Below, piece after piece: positions 52,750-61,083 of a DNA stretch of 64,000 nucleotides (the first letter of the stretch is position 1; the number at the start of each line of letters is the position of its first letter). The position numbers were made by a program, and so were the translations under genes. This stretch comes from Flavobacterium dauae (GTDB taxonomy: Bacteria; Bacteroidota; Bacteroidia; Flavobacteriales; Flavobacteriaceae). Location: assembly GCF_004151275.2 (NCBI RefSeq), contig NZ_CP130821.1, forward strand, positions 1,860,001 through 1,924,000, in the 5' to 3' direction. The notes under the pieces are model-generated. The model had not been told where the DNA came from. It made no database searches and worked only from the letters and a program-made list of their open reading frames with translations.

Positions 52750-54246
52750 TTATCTTACTTCTTTAATTAAGTAAACGTATCCTGAAATTGTTTCAAAATT
52801 GGTAGCAAATACATAATAATACGTACCAGTTGGTAATTTTCTGTTGTTTTTATCTTGCCCTATCCATTGATTAGTATAGCCTTTACCGTGCTTATAAACT
52901 TCGGTACCGTATCTATTATAAATTTTAAGTTCGTTGAGATCGTAAATACTCAGATCAAAACCATCATTCTGCCCATCAGAATTTGCCGAAACTCCTTTTT
53001 GAACAGGGCAATCTCTTGTTAAATCAATATGGGTTTTTGAAAAGTTATTTTCTTCATCAATTTCATAAACAACTCCTTTTCCAGTTCCAAGATCATCTAC
53101 AACAGCAACTAAATCAAAACGATACCCAAATTTTTTAGGAATATCTAAAGTAATCATTTGTGTAATTTCGCTTCCTTCTGCAACCTCTTCATCTGTTTTA
53201 GCAGTCCCTATCAGCTCATTATTAATATAAAATGCTATAGGGGTATCTTTTTTTAATGGGTGATTACCTTTATGGTTTGCAATAGTATAATTTACATCAA
53301 CTACTCTTGTGTAACAGTAATTTTTATAACTATCTAAAGTCATTGTAGCGTCAGGAAAAACACTGTAAACGGAAAGTACTATTGTGTTGAAGAAAACTAC
53401 ATCGACAGCTGTCGTTACTTTAATATCTAAAACAGTGTCATCTACTTCTACATAACTGCTTAAATCGTACTCATCTAAATCCATATTCCACATTTCTGTA
53501 GAATTAGAATAGGTATTTGTACAGTTAAAAGCATTATTTGCAGGGTTCAATGTATTAAAAACAGTTATGTTATTAATTAATAATTCTTCACCAGAAGCCA
53601 AAGAAGCATCCCCTTCCCAAGCTAAAAATGATATCTTTGAATTTGCTGTATTTGTAATTCTAAAACCGTCTAAAACAATATTTATAATCGGATTACTTGT
53701 ATCTAAACTTTCAAAACCATCATAAATTGCAACTAAATTATCTTCAATATCCAAATCTTCATAAACAACAACCATTGCCCAGCCAACATAATTACCACCA
53801 CAGTATCTTGGCATGTGTTTTGTTAAATCTAAATCGGATAAAATATAGGTTCCACTACCCGATTTAGAAACGATTGAGGTAACATCTGAAAAAGCAGAAA
53901 AATATCCTGCTGTTTTTTGAGCATCAATAAACATATAATTAGTTCGTTCAGATTGAACCTCAACATCATTTAACATTACACTTAAATCAGCCTCTTTTTC
54001 TGTACCATTTCCGGACCAATATAAATAAGCCGCAACAACCTGCTTGTTATTATTTAAATTTAAAATAGCCGAAGATTCTGTTAATATTTCACAAGAATTT
54101 GAATCTCCATTGGCTTTAACATTCATCGTATTACCCAACATAGTAAAATCATAACTACCGTAAAATTGTTTGTACAAGGCTACTTTTTGAGAATAACCAG
54201 AAAAACAAATAAGTAGAAGAATGTAGTAAAGTGTATTTTTTAGCAT
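52750..54246 (-). CDS. T9SS type B surface protein, short paralogue
   Basis: The 498-residue protein has a signal peptide (about 1-19), the same N-terminal module as the 689-residue paralogue (LYKQFYGSYDFTMLGNTMNV, YLYWSGNG, SGTYILSDLDLT, FLAWEGDA), a CARDB-like domain (about 300-410) and the type B sorting tail (GVSANSDGQNDGFDL to TGTYYYVF). It lacks the third part of its sister. The two genes are on the same strand with the lipoprotein pseudogene between, so the pair arose by duplication. Confidence 0.87.
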   Translation of the reverse strand: MLKNTLYYILLLICFSGYSQKVALYKQFYGSYDFTMLGNTMNVKANGDSNSCEILTESSAILNLNNNKQVVAAYLYWSGNGTEKEADLSVMLNDVEVQSERTNYMFIDAQKTAGYFSAFSDVTSIVSKSGSGTYILSDLDLTKHMPRYCGGNYVGWAMVVVYEDLDIEDNLVAIYDGFESLDTSNPIINIVLDGFRITNTANSKISFLAWEGDASLASGEELLINNITVFNTLNPANNAFNCTNTYSNSTEMWNMDLDEYDLSSYVEVDDTVLDIKVTTAVDVVFFNTIVLSVYSVFPDATMTLDSYKNYCYTRVVDVNYTIANHKGNHPLKKDTPIAFYINNELIGTAKTDEEVAEGSEITQMITLDIPKKFGYRFDLVAVVDDLGTGKGVVYEIDEENNFSKTHIDLTRDCPVQKGVSANSDGQNDGFDLSIYDLNELKIYNRYGTEVYKHGKGYTNQWIGQDKNNRKLPTGTYYYVFATNFETISGYVYLIKEVR

Positions 54247-54319
54247 TTTTAATATATTTGAAAATTTATTGCAAAATATAAATTTTCAAATAATATTCAC
54301 ATAAAAAAATATATTTTCA

Positions 54320-55327
54320 TTAATTTTTCTTTTTAACAAATGCAAACAAAGACTCAAATATCTCTTTATCTTTCAAAAAATCCATTTCTATTGGCAGATA
54401 ATACAATTGTTTTTCAGGAAGTTGTTTTTGCAAACGCATATAATCTTTTTCGGTAGTAATTATTTTTCGACCGTTGGCTTTTTGGATGATATTTTTCAAA
54501 TCTTGATCTGAAAAAAAATGATGATCCGGAAATGTTAAACAATCATTTTTACTGCATTTTAAATAATCATAAAAATATTCGGGTTTTGCAATACCAGCAA
54601 CGGCAATAAAATCATTCTTTAAATCGGCAATTAAAAGTTCTTCAACATTATTTGTTACCGAATGATGATAACTAATTGTTGAAAAGAAAATTTTATCATT
54701 ATCAATGTCAATTTTACTTTTTATTTGAAGCATTTCTGCTTCCGATAAATCTTTAGGGCATTTAGTAACCACAGCAACATTAGCTCGTTTAATGCCACTT
54801 TTACATTCGCGCAAATTTCCGGCAGGTAAAACTAAATCGTTATAAAACAAATCGTTGTAAGCGGTAAGCATAATGTAAAAACCAGCTTTTATTTTGCGGT
54901 GTTGAAAAGCATCATCCAACAAAACAATTTCGGTTTTTGGTAAAGCTTCTAAAATTTTTGTTACACCTTCTACTCTATCTGCGTTTACCGCTACGTTTAT
55001 TTGCTTGAATTTTGAATGGTATTGAAAAGGTTCATCGCCAATTTCTTCAATGGTTGTAGCGGCATTTGCCAAATAAAAACCTTTGCTTTTGCGTTTATAA
55101 CCTCTGCTTAAAACCGCTAAATTGTATTTACCTGCTAAAAGTCTTATTAAATATTCAACCATTGGCGTTTTACCCGTACCACCAACCGATAAATTACCTA
55201 CTGCAATAATTGGAATATCAAAACCGGTTGATTTTTTAATACCTTTATCGTACAAAAAATTTCGCAAACTTGTTACAGCTGCATAAATCAACGAAAACGG
55301 AAATAATATTTTGCGAAGGTTTTTCAT
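54320..55327 (-). CDS. lpxK: Tetraacyldisaccharide 4'-kinase LpxK
   Basis: LpxK phosphorylates the 4' position of the lipid A precursor at the inner membrane. The 335-residue protein (ATG at 55327, MKNLRKILFPFSLIY) has an N-terminal membrane-associated helix, Walker A VGNLSVGGTGKTPMVEYL, LSRGYKRKSKGF and the ILLDDAFQHRKI motif. A longer frame to 55405 overlaps the divergent Nif3 gene and lacks family similarity. Confidence 0.94.
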   Translation of the reverse strand: MKNLRKILFPFSLIYAAVTSLRNFLYDKGIKKSTGFDIPIIAVGNLSVGGTGKTPMVEYLIRLLAGKYNLAVLSRGYKRKSKGFYLANAATTIEEIGDEPFQYHSKFKQINVAVNADRVEGVTKILEALPKTEIVLLDDAFQHRKIKAGFYIMLTAYNDLFYNDLVLPAGNLRECKSGIKRANVAVVTKCPKDLSEAEMLQIKSKIDIDNDKIFFSTISYHHSVTNNVEELLIADLKNDFIAVAGIAKPEYFYDYLKCSKNDCLTFPDHHFFSDQDLKNIIQKANGRKIITTEKDYMRLQKQLPEKQLYYLPIEMDFLKDKEIFESLFAFVKKKN

Positions 55328-55369
55328 TAATAAATATACTAGAGATTCGTACGAAATTACGATTATTTT

Positions 55370-55377
55370 TATCTTTG
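55370..55377 (+). promoter_or_regulatory. -7 box for the Nif3 gene
   Basis: TATCTTTG, 22 bases before the GTG start. No TTG at -33. Confidence 0.4.
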
Positions 55378-55399
55378 AAAAACTATTAAAAACAAAGTT

Positions 55400-56494
55400 G
55401 TGCAATTAAAACAAATTATCCCGATTTTAGAAGAAATGGCGCCCACTGCCTATGCTGAAGATTTTGACAATGTAGGCTTGCTTGTGGGCAATGTAAATAC
55501 AAAAATTACAGGTATTCTGGTTTGTCATGATGCTTTAGAAACCATTGTTAACGAAGCTGTTGAAAAAAACTGCAACTTGATTGTGTGTTTCCACCCGATT
55601 ATTTTTTCGGGAATGAAAAAAATTACCGGTAAAAATTATGTGGAACGCGCTGTTATTAAAGCCATTAAAAACGATATTGCCATTTACGCAGTTCACACAG
55701 GTTTAGACAATCATAAATTGGGTGTAAACAAAATTTTGTGCGATACTTTAGGGTTGACCAACACTAAAATTTTAATTCCTAAACAGGATTTTATTTATAA
55801 ACTAACCACTTTTGTACCGAAAGATCATTTAACCAATGTTCAAAAAGCGTTGTTTAATACGGGTGCAGGTGCCATTGGAAATTATTACGATTGTAGTTTT
55901 CAGTCTGCCGGAATTGGATCTTTTACAGGAAATAACGACAGCAATCCGGTAATTGGCACACAAAATGTTTTTACTGAAGTGGAAGAAATTAAATTGGAAG
56001 TTACTTTTGAAAAATACCTGCAAAATAACATTTTAAAAGCGTTGTTTGATAGTCATCCGTACGAAGAAGTGGCATATGAAATTACCAAATTAGAAAACAA
56101 ACATCAAAATATTGGTTTGGGAATGATTGGCGAATTAGAAAATGAAATTTCCGAAATCGATTTTCTTCAATTTGTAAAAAACAAAGTGCAAACCGGCGGC
56201 ATTCGTCATTCAAATTTCTTAAATAAAAAAGTTACAAAAGTGGCGGTTTTAGGCGGATCTGGCAGTTTTGCAATTGGGGCTGCCAAAGCGCAAAATGCCG
56301 ATGTATTGGTAACTGCCGATTTAAAGTACCACGATTTTTTTCAGGCAGAAAATCAAATTTTACTGGCAGATGTTGGTCATTTTGAAAGCGAAAGATTTGT
56401 AAAAAATTATATTTTTGATTATCTATCAAAAAAAATTCCTACTTTTGCAATTATTTTATCTGATATTAAAACAAATCCGGTTAACTACATATAA
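55400..56494 (+). CDS. Nif3-like dinuclear metal-center protein
   Basis: The 364-residue protein starts at GTG and has the family's AEDFDNVGLLVGN, CFHPIIFSGMK and VHTGLDNHK metal-site segments, then the inserted CutA/PII-like domain (about 125-230) and the second half with LADVGHFESE. Its relatives form hexamers with two metals, and act as GTP cyclohydrolase-like or unknown enzymes. Two bases separate it from the following coiled-coil gene, a conserved pair in Flavobacteria. Confidence 0.92.
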   Translation: MQLKQIIPILEEMAPTAYAEDFDNVGLLVGNVNTKITGILVCHDALETIVNEAVEKNCNLIVCFHPIIFSGMKKITGKNYVERAVIKAIKNDIAIYAVHTGLDNHKLGVNKILCDTLGLTNTKILIPKQDFIYKLTTFVPKDHLTNVQKALFNTGAGAIGNYYDCSFQSAGIGSFTGNNDSNPVIGTQNVFTEVEEIKLEVTFEKYLQNNILKALFDSHPYEEVAYEITKLENKHQNIGLGMIGELENEISEIDFLQFVKNKVQTGGIRHSNFLNKKVTKVAVLGGSGSFAIGAAKAQNADVLVTADLKYHDFFQAENQILLADVGHFESERFVKNYIFDYLSKKIPTFAIILSDIKTNPVNYI

Positions 56495-56496
56495 CA

Positions 56497-57276
56497 ATGG
56501 CAAAGAAAGCAGAAACTGTAGAAGAAAAATTAAGAGCGTTATACGACTTACAATTGATTGATTCCAGAATCGATGAAATCAGAAATATGAGAGGCGAATT
56601 ACCTCTTGAAGTGGAAGATTTAAAAGATGAAGTTACCGGGCTTACCACCCGTTTAGAAAAGCTTAACAACGAATTACAGTCGGTTGAAGAGCAAATAAAA
56701 TCTAAAAAGAACGATATTGAAGAGCATAAAGCTGCAATCAAAAAATACAACGAACAACAAAAAGACGTTCGTAACAACCGAGAATTCAACTCTTTAACAA
56801 AAGAAATTGAATTTCAGACATTAGAAATCGAATTAGCCGAAAAGCACATTAAAGAGTTTAAAGCTAATGTGGAATACAAAAAGAATTTAATTGAGCAAAC
56901 CGCCGAAAAATTAGAAACAAAATCAAACCATTTAACGCATAAAGAAAACGAATTAAACGGAATTTTAACAGAGACTGAACGCGAAGAAAAAGCGTTGACT
57001 AAAAAATCCGAAGAATTTGCTTCTGTTATTGAAGATCGTTTGTTTAATGCTTACACAAGAATTAGAAACGGTGTTAAAAACCGTTTAGCAGTGGTTTCAA
57101 TTGAACGCGGTGCATCGGCAGGATCTTTCTTTACTATTCCGCCGCAAGTTCAGGTTGAAATTGCTGGTCGTAAAAAAATTATGACCGATGAACACAGTGG
57201 TCGTATCTTGGTTGATGCAGCTTTAGCAGCAGAAGAAAAAGAAAAAATTGACGATATTATCAAAAAATTAAAATAA
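56497..57276 (+). CDS. Coiled-coil protein with degenerate C4 zinc ribbon
   Basis: The 259-residue protein is a long antiparallel coiled coil (about 10-185) and a C-terminal domain of the zf-RING_7 type. The usual CxxC...CxxC ribbon here reads RGASAGSFFTIPPQ and MTDEHSGRILVD, so all four cysteines are replaced by Ser, Ser, Asp and Ser, while the scaffold IPPQ and GRILVD is kept. Family function is nucleic-acid or RNA-linked but not settled. Operon with Nif3. Confidence 0.9.
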   Translation: MAKKAETVEEKLRALYDLQLIDSRIDEIRNMRGELPLEVEDLKDEVTGLTTRLEKLNNELQSVEEQIKSKKNDIEEHKAAIKKYNEQQKDVRNNREFNSLTKEIEFQTLEIELAEKHIKEFKANVEYKKNLIEQTAEKLETKSNHLTHKENELNGILTETEREEKALTKKSEEFASVIEDRLFNAYTRIRNGVKNRLAVVSIERGASAGSFFTIPPQVQVEIAGRKKIMTDEHSGRILVDAALAAEEKEKIDDIIKKLK

Positions 57277-57280
57277 ATTT

Positions 57281-57309
57281 AAGCCTCTAATTTAATAGAG
57301 GCTTTTTTT
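57281..57309 (+). terminator. Terminator directly before the hydrolase start
   Basis: AAGCCTCTAATTTAATAGAGGCTT hairpin (arms AAGCCTCTA/TAGAGGCTT) with T7; the ATG of the next gene follows at once. Confidence 0.85.
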
Positions 57310-58170
57310 ATGGCATTCTGGAAAAATCTGAAATATAAAATACTTACAAAAGGATTTGGTTTATACATTAATTCCCTTCACTATCTAAATGCGAAATTTG
57401 CATCAGAAACCGCTTATACATTATTTTCGGTACCTCGTGACGGTGTTTTAAAATCGCTACCCACCTTCTTGGGATCCAGCTCAATGAAAAAACTTAAACA
57501 AGGGCAAAATAACATTCAAACGTATGAATGGTTTGGCGAAAAAGAAACCATTTTACTGATTCATGGCTGGGAAAGCAATGCCAACCGATGGCAAGGTGTG
57601 ATCCATTTTCTTAAAAAATTAAACTACCGCATTATTGCACTGGACGCTCCCGGACAAGGATTAAGCGACGGCAAAGAGTTTAATGCTGTTTTGTACAGTA
57701 AATTTGTAAACATTGTGTGCAATCATTTTAAACCCGACTTTTTAATAGGTCACAGTTTGGGCGGTATGACTATGTTTTATTATATGGCGACTTTTAAACC
57801 CGATTTTGTTAAGAAAATAGTATCGTTAGGTGCACCCAATCGTTTTCTGAGGATTACCGAAAATTACCGGAGTTTAATTTCACTCTCACAAAAGTCTTAT
57901 CAAGGTTTTTTAAAAGAATTCCCTGAAAGGTTTTCAATCAATCCCAGTGAATTCAATAGCAGTTCGTTTATTGATCAGATAAAAGTTCCCATTGGAATCA
58001 TTCACGACAAAACCGACAAGGTGGTTCCTTATACCGATACCTTGGAAATTTTAGAGAAGCACCCCGAAATTCCATTTTATACTACTCATAATTTAGGACA
58101 CAGTTTGTACAGCGATGATGTAAATGAACAAATTGTTTATTTTTTAGAAAACAACCGCTTTAAATTGTAA
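57310..58170 (+). CDS. Alpha/beta hydrolase
   Basis: The 286-residue protein has the oxyanion segment LLIHGWESNANRW, the nucleophile elbow GHSLGG in FLIGHSLGGMTMFY, an aspartate in HDKTDKVVPY and the histidine in HNLGHSLYSDD. No signal peptide; substrate unknown. The start codon lies immediately behind a terminator, so a private promoter or readthrough is needed. Confidence 0.87.
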   Translation: MAFWKNLKYKILTKGFGLYINSLHYLNAKFASETAYTLFSVPRDGVLKSLPTFLGSSSMKKLKQGQNNIQTYEWFGEKETILLIHGWESNANRWQGVIHFLKKLNYRIIALDAPGQGLSDGKEFNAVLYSKFVNIVCNHFKPDFLIGHSLGGMTMFYYMATFKPDFVKKIVSLGAPNRFLRITENYRSLISLSQKSYQGFLKEFPERFSINPSEFNSSSFIDQIKVPIGIIHDKTDKVVPYTDTLEILEKHPEIPFYTTHNLGHSLYSDDVNEQIVYFLENNRFKL

Positions 58171-58175
58171 TTTTG
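58168..58175 (+). promoter_or_regulatory. -7 box adjacent to the rluF start
   Basis: TAATTTTG overlaps the stop of the previous gene and ends four bases before the rluF ATG, suggesting a leaderless transcript. Confidence 0.4.
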
Positions 58176-58179
58176 CACA

Positions 58180-59037
58180 ATGGATCAGGAAGGAATACGC
58201 ATTAATAAATTTTTATCGGAAGTTGGATTTTGTTCGCGTCGCGAAGCCGACAAACTGTTAGAACAAGGCAGAATATCCATTAACGGAAAGATTCCGGAAT
58301 TGGGGACAAAAGTTTTACCAACTGATGAAGTTCGTGTAAACGGAAAATTGGTAACAGAAAAAGAAAAACCAAAAATTTATTTGGCGGTAAACAAACCTAC
58401 CGGAATAGAATGTACCACCAATCAATCGGTTCGTGGAAATATTGTTGATTTTGTGAATTATCCTGAACGTATTTTCCCTGTGGGAAGATTGGATAAAGAT
58501 TCGGAAGGATTGATTATCATGACCAACGATGGCGATATTGTAAATAAAATTCTGCGTGCACGCAACAACCACGAAAAAGAATATATTGTTACCGTTAACA
58601 AAACAATTACCGACCGTTTTATTAGCAGAATGGGTGCCGGTGTACCTATTTTAGATACCGTTACAAAAGAGTGCAGGGTTGAAAAAATAAGCAGCACTAC
58701 CTTCCGTATTTTTTTAACACAAGGTTTAAACCGACAAATCCGCCGTATGTGCGAGTATTTTGATTACGAAGTTGTTGCCTTGAAACGTATTCGTATTATG
58801 AATATTTCGTTAGATTTACCTGTTGGAAAATACCGCGAAATTACCAAAGCCGAAATGGACGAACTAAACCGATTAATTGGCGAAAGTACAAAAACCGAAG
58901 AAGGAAGTTTACCCAAACCCGACAAACCGTTGGTTAATAAAAACCCGGCACCAACTAAAGATCGTAAAGATTTTAAAAAGAAATTTACCGAACAACGTCC
59001 GCTACGAAACGAACGCAGAAATAACAAAAACAACTAA
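58180..59037 (+). CDS. rluF: 23S rRNA pseudouridine synthase RluF-like
   Basis: The 285-residue protein has an S4 domain (about 5-50; [20 protein letters not shown]), the RsuA-type catalytic domain with [18 protein letters not shown] (catalytic Asp) and [18 protein letters not shown]. Its best fit is RluF, which makes pseudouridine 2604 of 23S rRNA. A 45-residue Lys/Arg/Pro-rich tail (about 240-285) follows, absent in E. coli RluF and typical of Bacteroidota pseudouridine synthases. Confidence 0.93.
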   Translation: MDQEGIRINKFLSEVGFCSRREADKLLEQGRISINGKIPELGTKVLPTDEVRVNGKLVTEKEKPKIYLAVNKPTGIECTTNQSVRGNIVDFVNYPERIFPVGRLDKDSEGLIIMTNDGDIVNKILRARNNHEKEYIVTVNKTITDRFISRMGAGVPILDTVTKECRVEKISSTTFRIFLTQGLNRQIRRMCEYFDYEVVALKRIRIMNISLDLPVGKYREITKAEMDELNRLIGESTKTEEGSLPKPDKPLVNKNPAPTKDRKDFKKKFTEQRPLRNERRNNKNN

Positions 59038-59093
59038 AATTCTTCTTTATTTAGTACCAAAACAAGAAAATAGTAAATCACATAAAAATTACT

Positions 59094-59101
59094 TATTTTT
59101 G
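59094..59101 (+). promoter_or_regulatory. -7 box for gldA
   Basis: TATTTTTG, 18 bases before the gldA ATG; no TTG at the matching -33 position. Confidence 0.35.
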
Positions 59102-59119
59102 TGTAAAACAAGAAATTCT

Positions 59120-60016
59120 ATGTCGATAGAAGTACAAAATATCTCTAAAAATTACCGAACGCAAAAAGCGTTAGATGCCATTGATTTTAAAATTAACAAA
59201 GGAGAAATTGTCGGTTTTTTAGGACCAAACGGTGCCGGAAAATCTACTTTAATGAAGATTTTAACCACGTATATTGAAGCAGATAACGGAACGGCTTTGG
59301 TAAACGGATTTAATGTTAAAACCCAAGCAAAAGAGGTTCAAAAATCTATTGGTTATCTGCCAGAGCACAATCCGCTTTATTTAGATTTGTACGTACGCGA
59401 ATATCTGGCTTTTAATGCCGATGTTTATAAAGTTGACAAAAAACGCATTGAGGAAGTGATTCTGCTTACAGGATTAACGCCCGAAGCTCATAAAAAAATC
59501 GGACAATTATCAAAAGGATACCGTCAGCGTGTTGGTTTGGCAACGGCTTTATTACACAATCCGGAAGTCTTGATTTTAGATGAACCTACCACAGGGTTAG
59601 ATCCAAACCAACTAACAGAAATCCGTGATTTGATTAAGAATATTGGCAAAGATAAAACCGTATTTCTTTCAACACATATTATGCAGGAAGTAGAAGCAAT
59701 TTGCGACCGCGTAATCATTATTAAAAACGGTGTTATTGTTGCCGATAACAAGTTACAGCAAATGTTTAGTAATGAAAATGACCAAATTATAGAGGTGGAA
59801 TTTGATTTTAAAATTGAAGAGGAATTTATTAAACGCTTGCCTCAGCTAAAATCGTTTCACAATATTCACGATATGCAATGGGAACTGATTTTTAATGCCA
59901 ATAAAGATATGCGTCCTGTTTTGTTTGATTTTGCTCAGGAAAACGGAATAAAAATTTTATCTATGCAATTAAAAAACAAAAACTTAGAGACTATTTTTAG
60001 AGAGAAAACGATGTAG
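59120..60016 (+). CDS. gldA: Gliding-motility ABC transporter ATP-binding protein GldA
   Basis: The 298-residue ATPase has Walker A GPNGAGKSTLMKIL, the signature LSKGYRQRVGLATAL, Walker B LILDEPTTGLDP and STHIMQEVEAIC, and the GldA-like C-terminal part. GldA works with GldF and GldG in gliding motility. Those two genes are not in the window. The ATG at 59120 is chosen because a longer frame (58877) runs through the rluF tail. Convergent with the DUF2807 gene. Confidence 0.92.
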   Translation: MSIEVQNISKNYRTQKALDAIDFKINKGEIVGFLGPNGAGKSTLMKILTTYIEADNGTALVNGFNVKTQAKEVQKSIGYLPEHNPLYLDLYVREYLAFNADVYKVDKKRIEEVILLTGLTPEAHKKIGQLSKGYRQRVGLATALLHNPEVLILDEPTTGLDPNQLTEIRDLIKNIGKDKTVFLSTHIMQEVEAICDRVIIIKNGVIVADNKLQQMFSNENDQIIEVEFDFKIEEEFIKRLPQLKSFHNIHDMQWELIFNANKDMRPVLFDFAQENGIKILSMQLKNKNLETIFREKTM

Positions 60017-60032
60017 TGTTGTATGTCATAAG

Positions 60033-60073
60033 TTTTAGGTTGTAAGTTTAGTCATAGAACATACAACCTAAAA
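60033..60073. terminator. Hairpin between gldA and the DUF2807 gene
   Basis: TTTTAGGTTGTA and TACAACCTAAAA pair perfectly (12 bp) across 17 bases between convergent genes. Confidence 0.5.
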
Positions 60074-60086
60074 TTATAACTAAAAA

Positions 60087-60818
60087 TTATTTATAAACCA
60101 CATCTCCCGTATATAATCGGGTTATGTTAACAGTGTCGGGTTTGTGGTACAGATAGATATTTCCTACGGAAGCAATAGTTCCTTGAATTTTATTTTTGGC
60201 AAATAAATAAATATTTTGATTGCTTCGGTGATAAACATCAACCGTTTTTGCGGTTAAATTCTCTGCTTTTACCGAACCATTAGCTCCGTATAATTGTACA
60301 TCCAACACATCGGTTTTTCCTTTTAATTGGAACACTCCCACCTGATTATCTTCAACCGTAATTTTTTTATTGTTGATTTTGAAATCAAAAGTGGTCGAAG
60401 CACTTTCTTCGTTTGGAATACTTGTTAGCAGATACAAATTGGGAAAGCGTAAGGTATCATTTGAATATACCGAAAACTGTGTACGGGAATTGATTCGTTT
60501 TAAAGTAGGCGTATGAATTTTCAATACTGCTGTTTCATAACTTTTCAATAGTTCGCACGAAATATCGTTTTGAATGGTCAAAACAGAATCTTTCACTACG
60601 AAAGAAATTGCACCGATTCTGTTTTCATAAGAATCTATTTCCAGCTTGTATTCACTATCAGGTATAATTTCTGCCGAAACACTCATTGGAATATCAACCG
60701 TATGAAATCCTTGTAGTTGATGTTGCTGTGAAACGGCATTTCCTTTTTTAGAAAAACAAGCATCTTCGCCAGAACATCCGGAAATAATCAATAATAATAA
60801 AACGATACTTTTTTTCAT
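60087..60818 (-). CDS. DUF2807 (auto-transporter adhesin head-like) lipoprotein
   Basis: The 243-residue protein (ATG at 60818) has a lipoprotein signal MKKSIVLLLLIISGCSGED (Cys15). The rest is a right-handed beta-helix-like series with FHTVDIPMSVSAEI, LKIHTPTLKRINSR, VDVYHRSNQNIYLFA and GTIASVGNIYLYHK, the DUF2807 pattern. Envelope location, role unknown. A longer frame to 60872 is not used. Confidence 0.85.
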   Translation of the reverse strand: MKKSIVLLLLIISGCSGEDACFSKKGNAVSQQHQLQGFHTVDIPMSVSAEIIPDSEYKLEIDSYENRIGAISFVVKDSVLTIQNDISCELLKSYETAVLKIHTPTLKRINSRTQFSVYSNDTLRFPNLYLLTSIPNEESASTTFDFKINNKKITVEDNQVGVFQLKGKTDVLDVQLYGANGSVKAENLTAKTVDVYHRSNQNIYLFAKNKIQGTIASVGNIYLYHKPDTVNITRLYTGDVVYK

Positions 60819-60876
60819 AATTTTATTTTTTAACCACTGATGCACAGATTTTCTTCTGAATATATATATCACAATT

Positions 60877-60959
60877 TATCATTCCGATACTTCAACAAGT
60901 TCAGCACAAGCTGGAGGGATCTATTAGAGTTTCTTCAATCCACTTCGTTTCTTTCAGAA
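60877..60959 (-). repeat. Interspersed REP-like element, diverged copy
   Basis: In reverse complement it shows TTCTGAAAGAAACG-AGTG-A-TGAAGAA-CT-TAATAGATCCCTCC and ends GTATCGGAATGA, the same skeleton as 62161-62227, with an insertion. The flanks 60819-60876 and 60960-61083 contain further family debris such as CCACTGATGCACAGATT and ACCACAGATTTCAC. Confidence 0.65.
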
Positions 60960-61083
60960 GAACAAACTTATTGTCATTAATGTAAAAGCAAATTAGTTTT
61001 TACCACAGATTTCACTAATTTTCACAGATTACAATTAAAGTCAGACTCTAAAAACTTTAAACCTTGAACATAAAACTTAAAAC

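Noticed and set aside
58877..59119. 81-codon N-terminal extension of gldA
   Set aside because: Runs through the rluF tail in another frame; GldA homologues start at MSIEV, which is at 59120.
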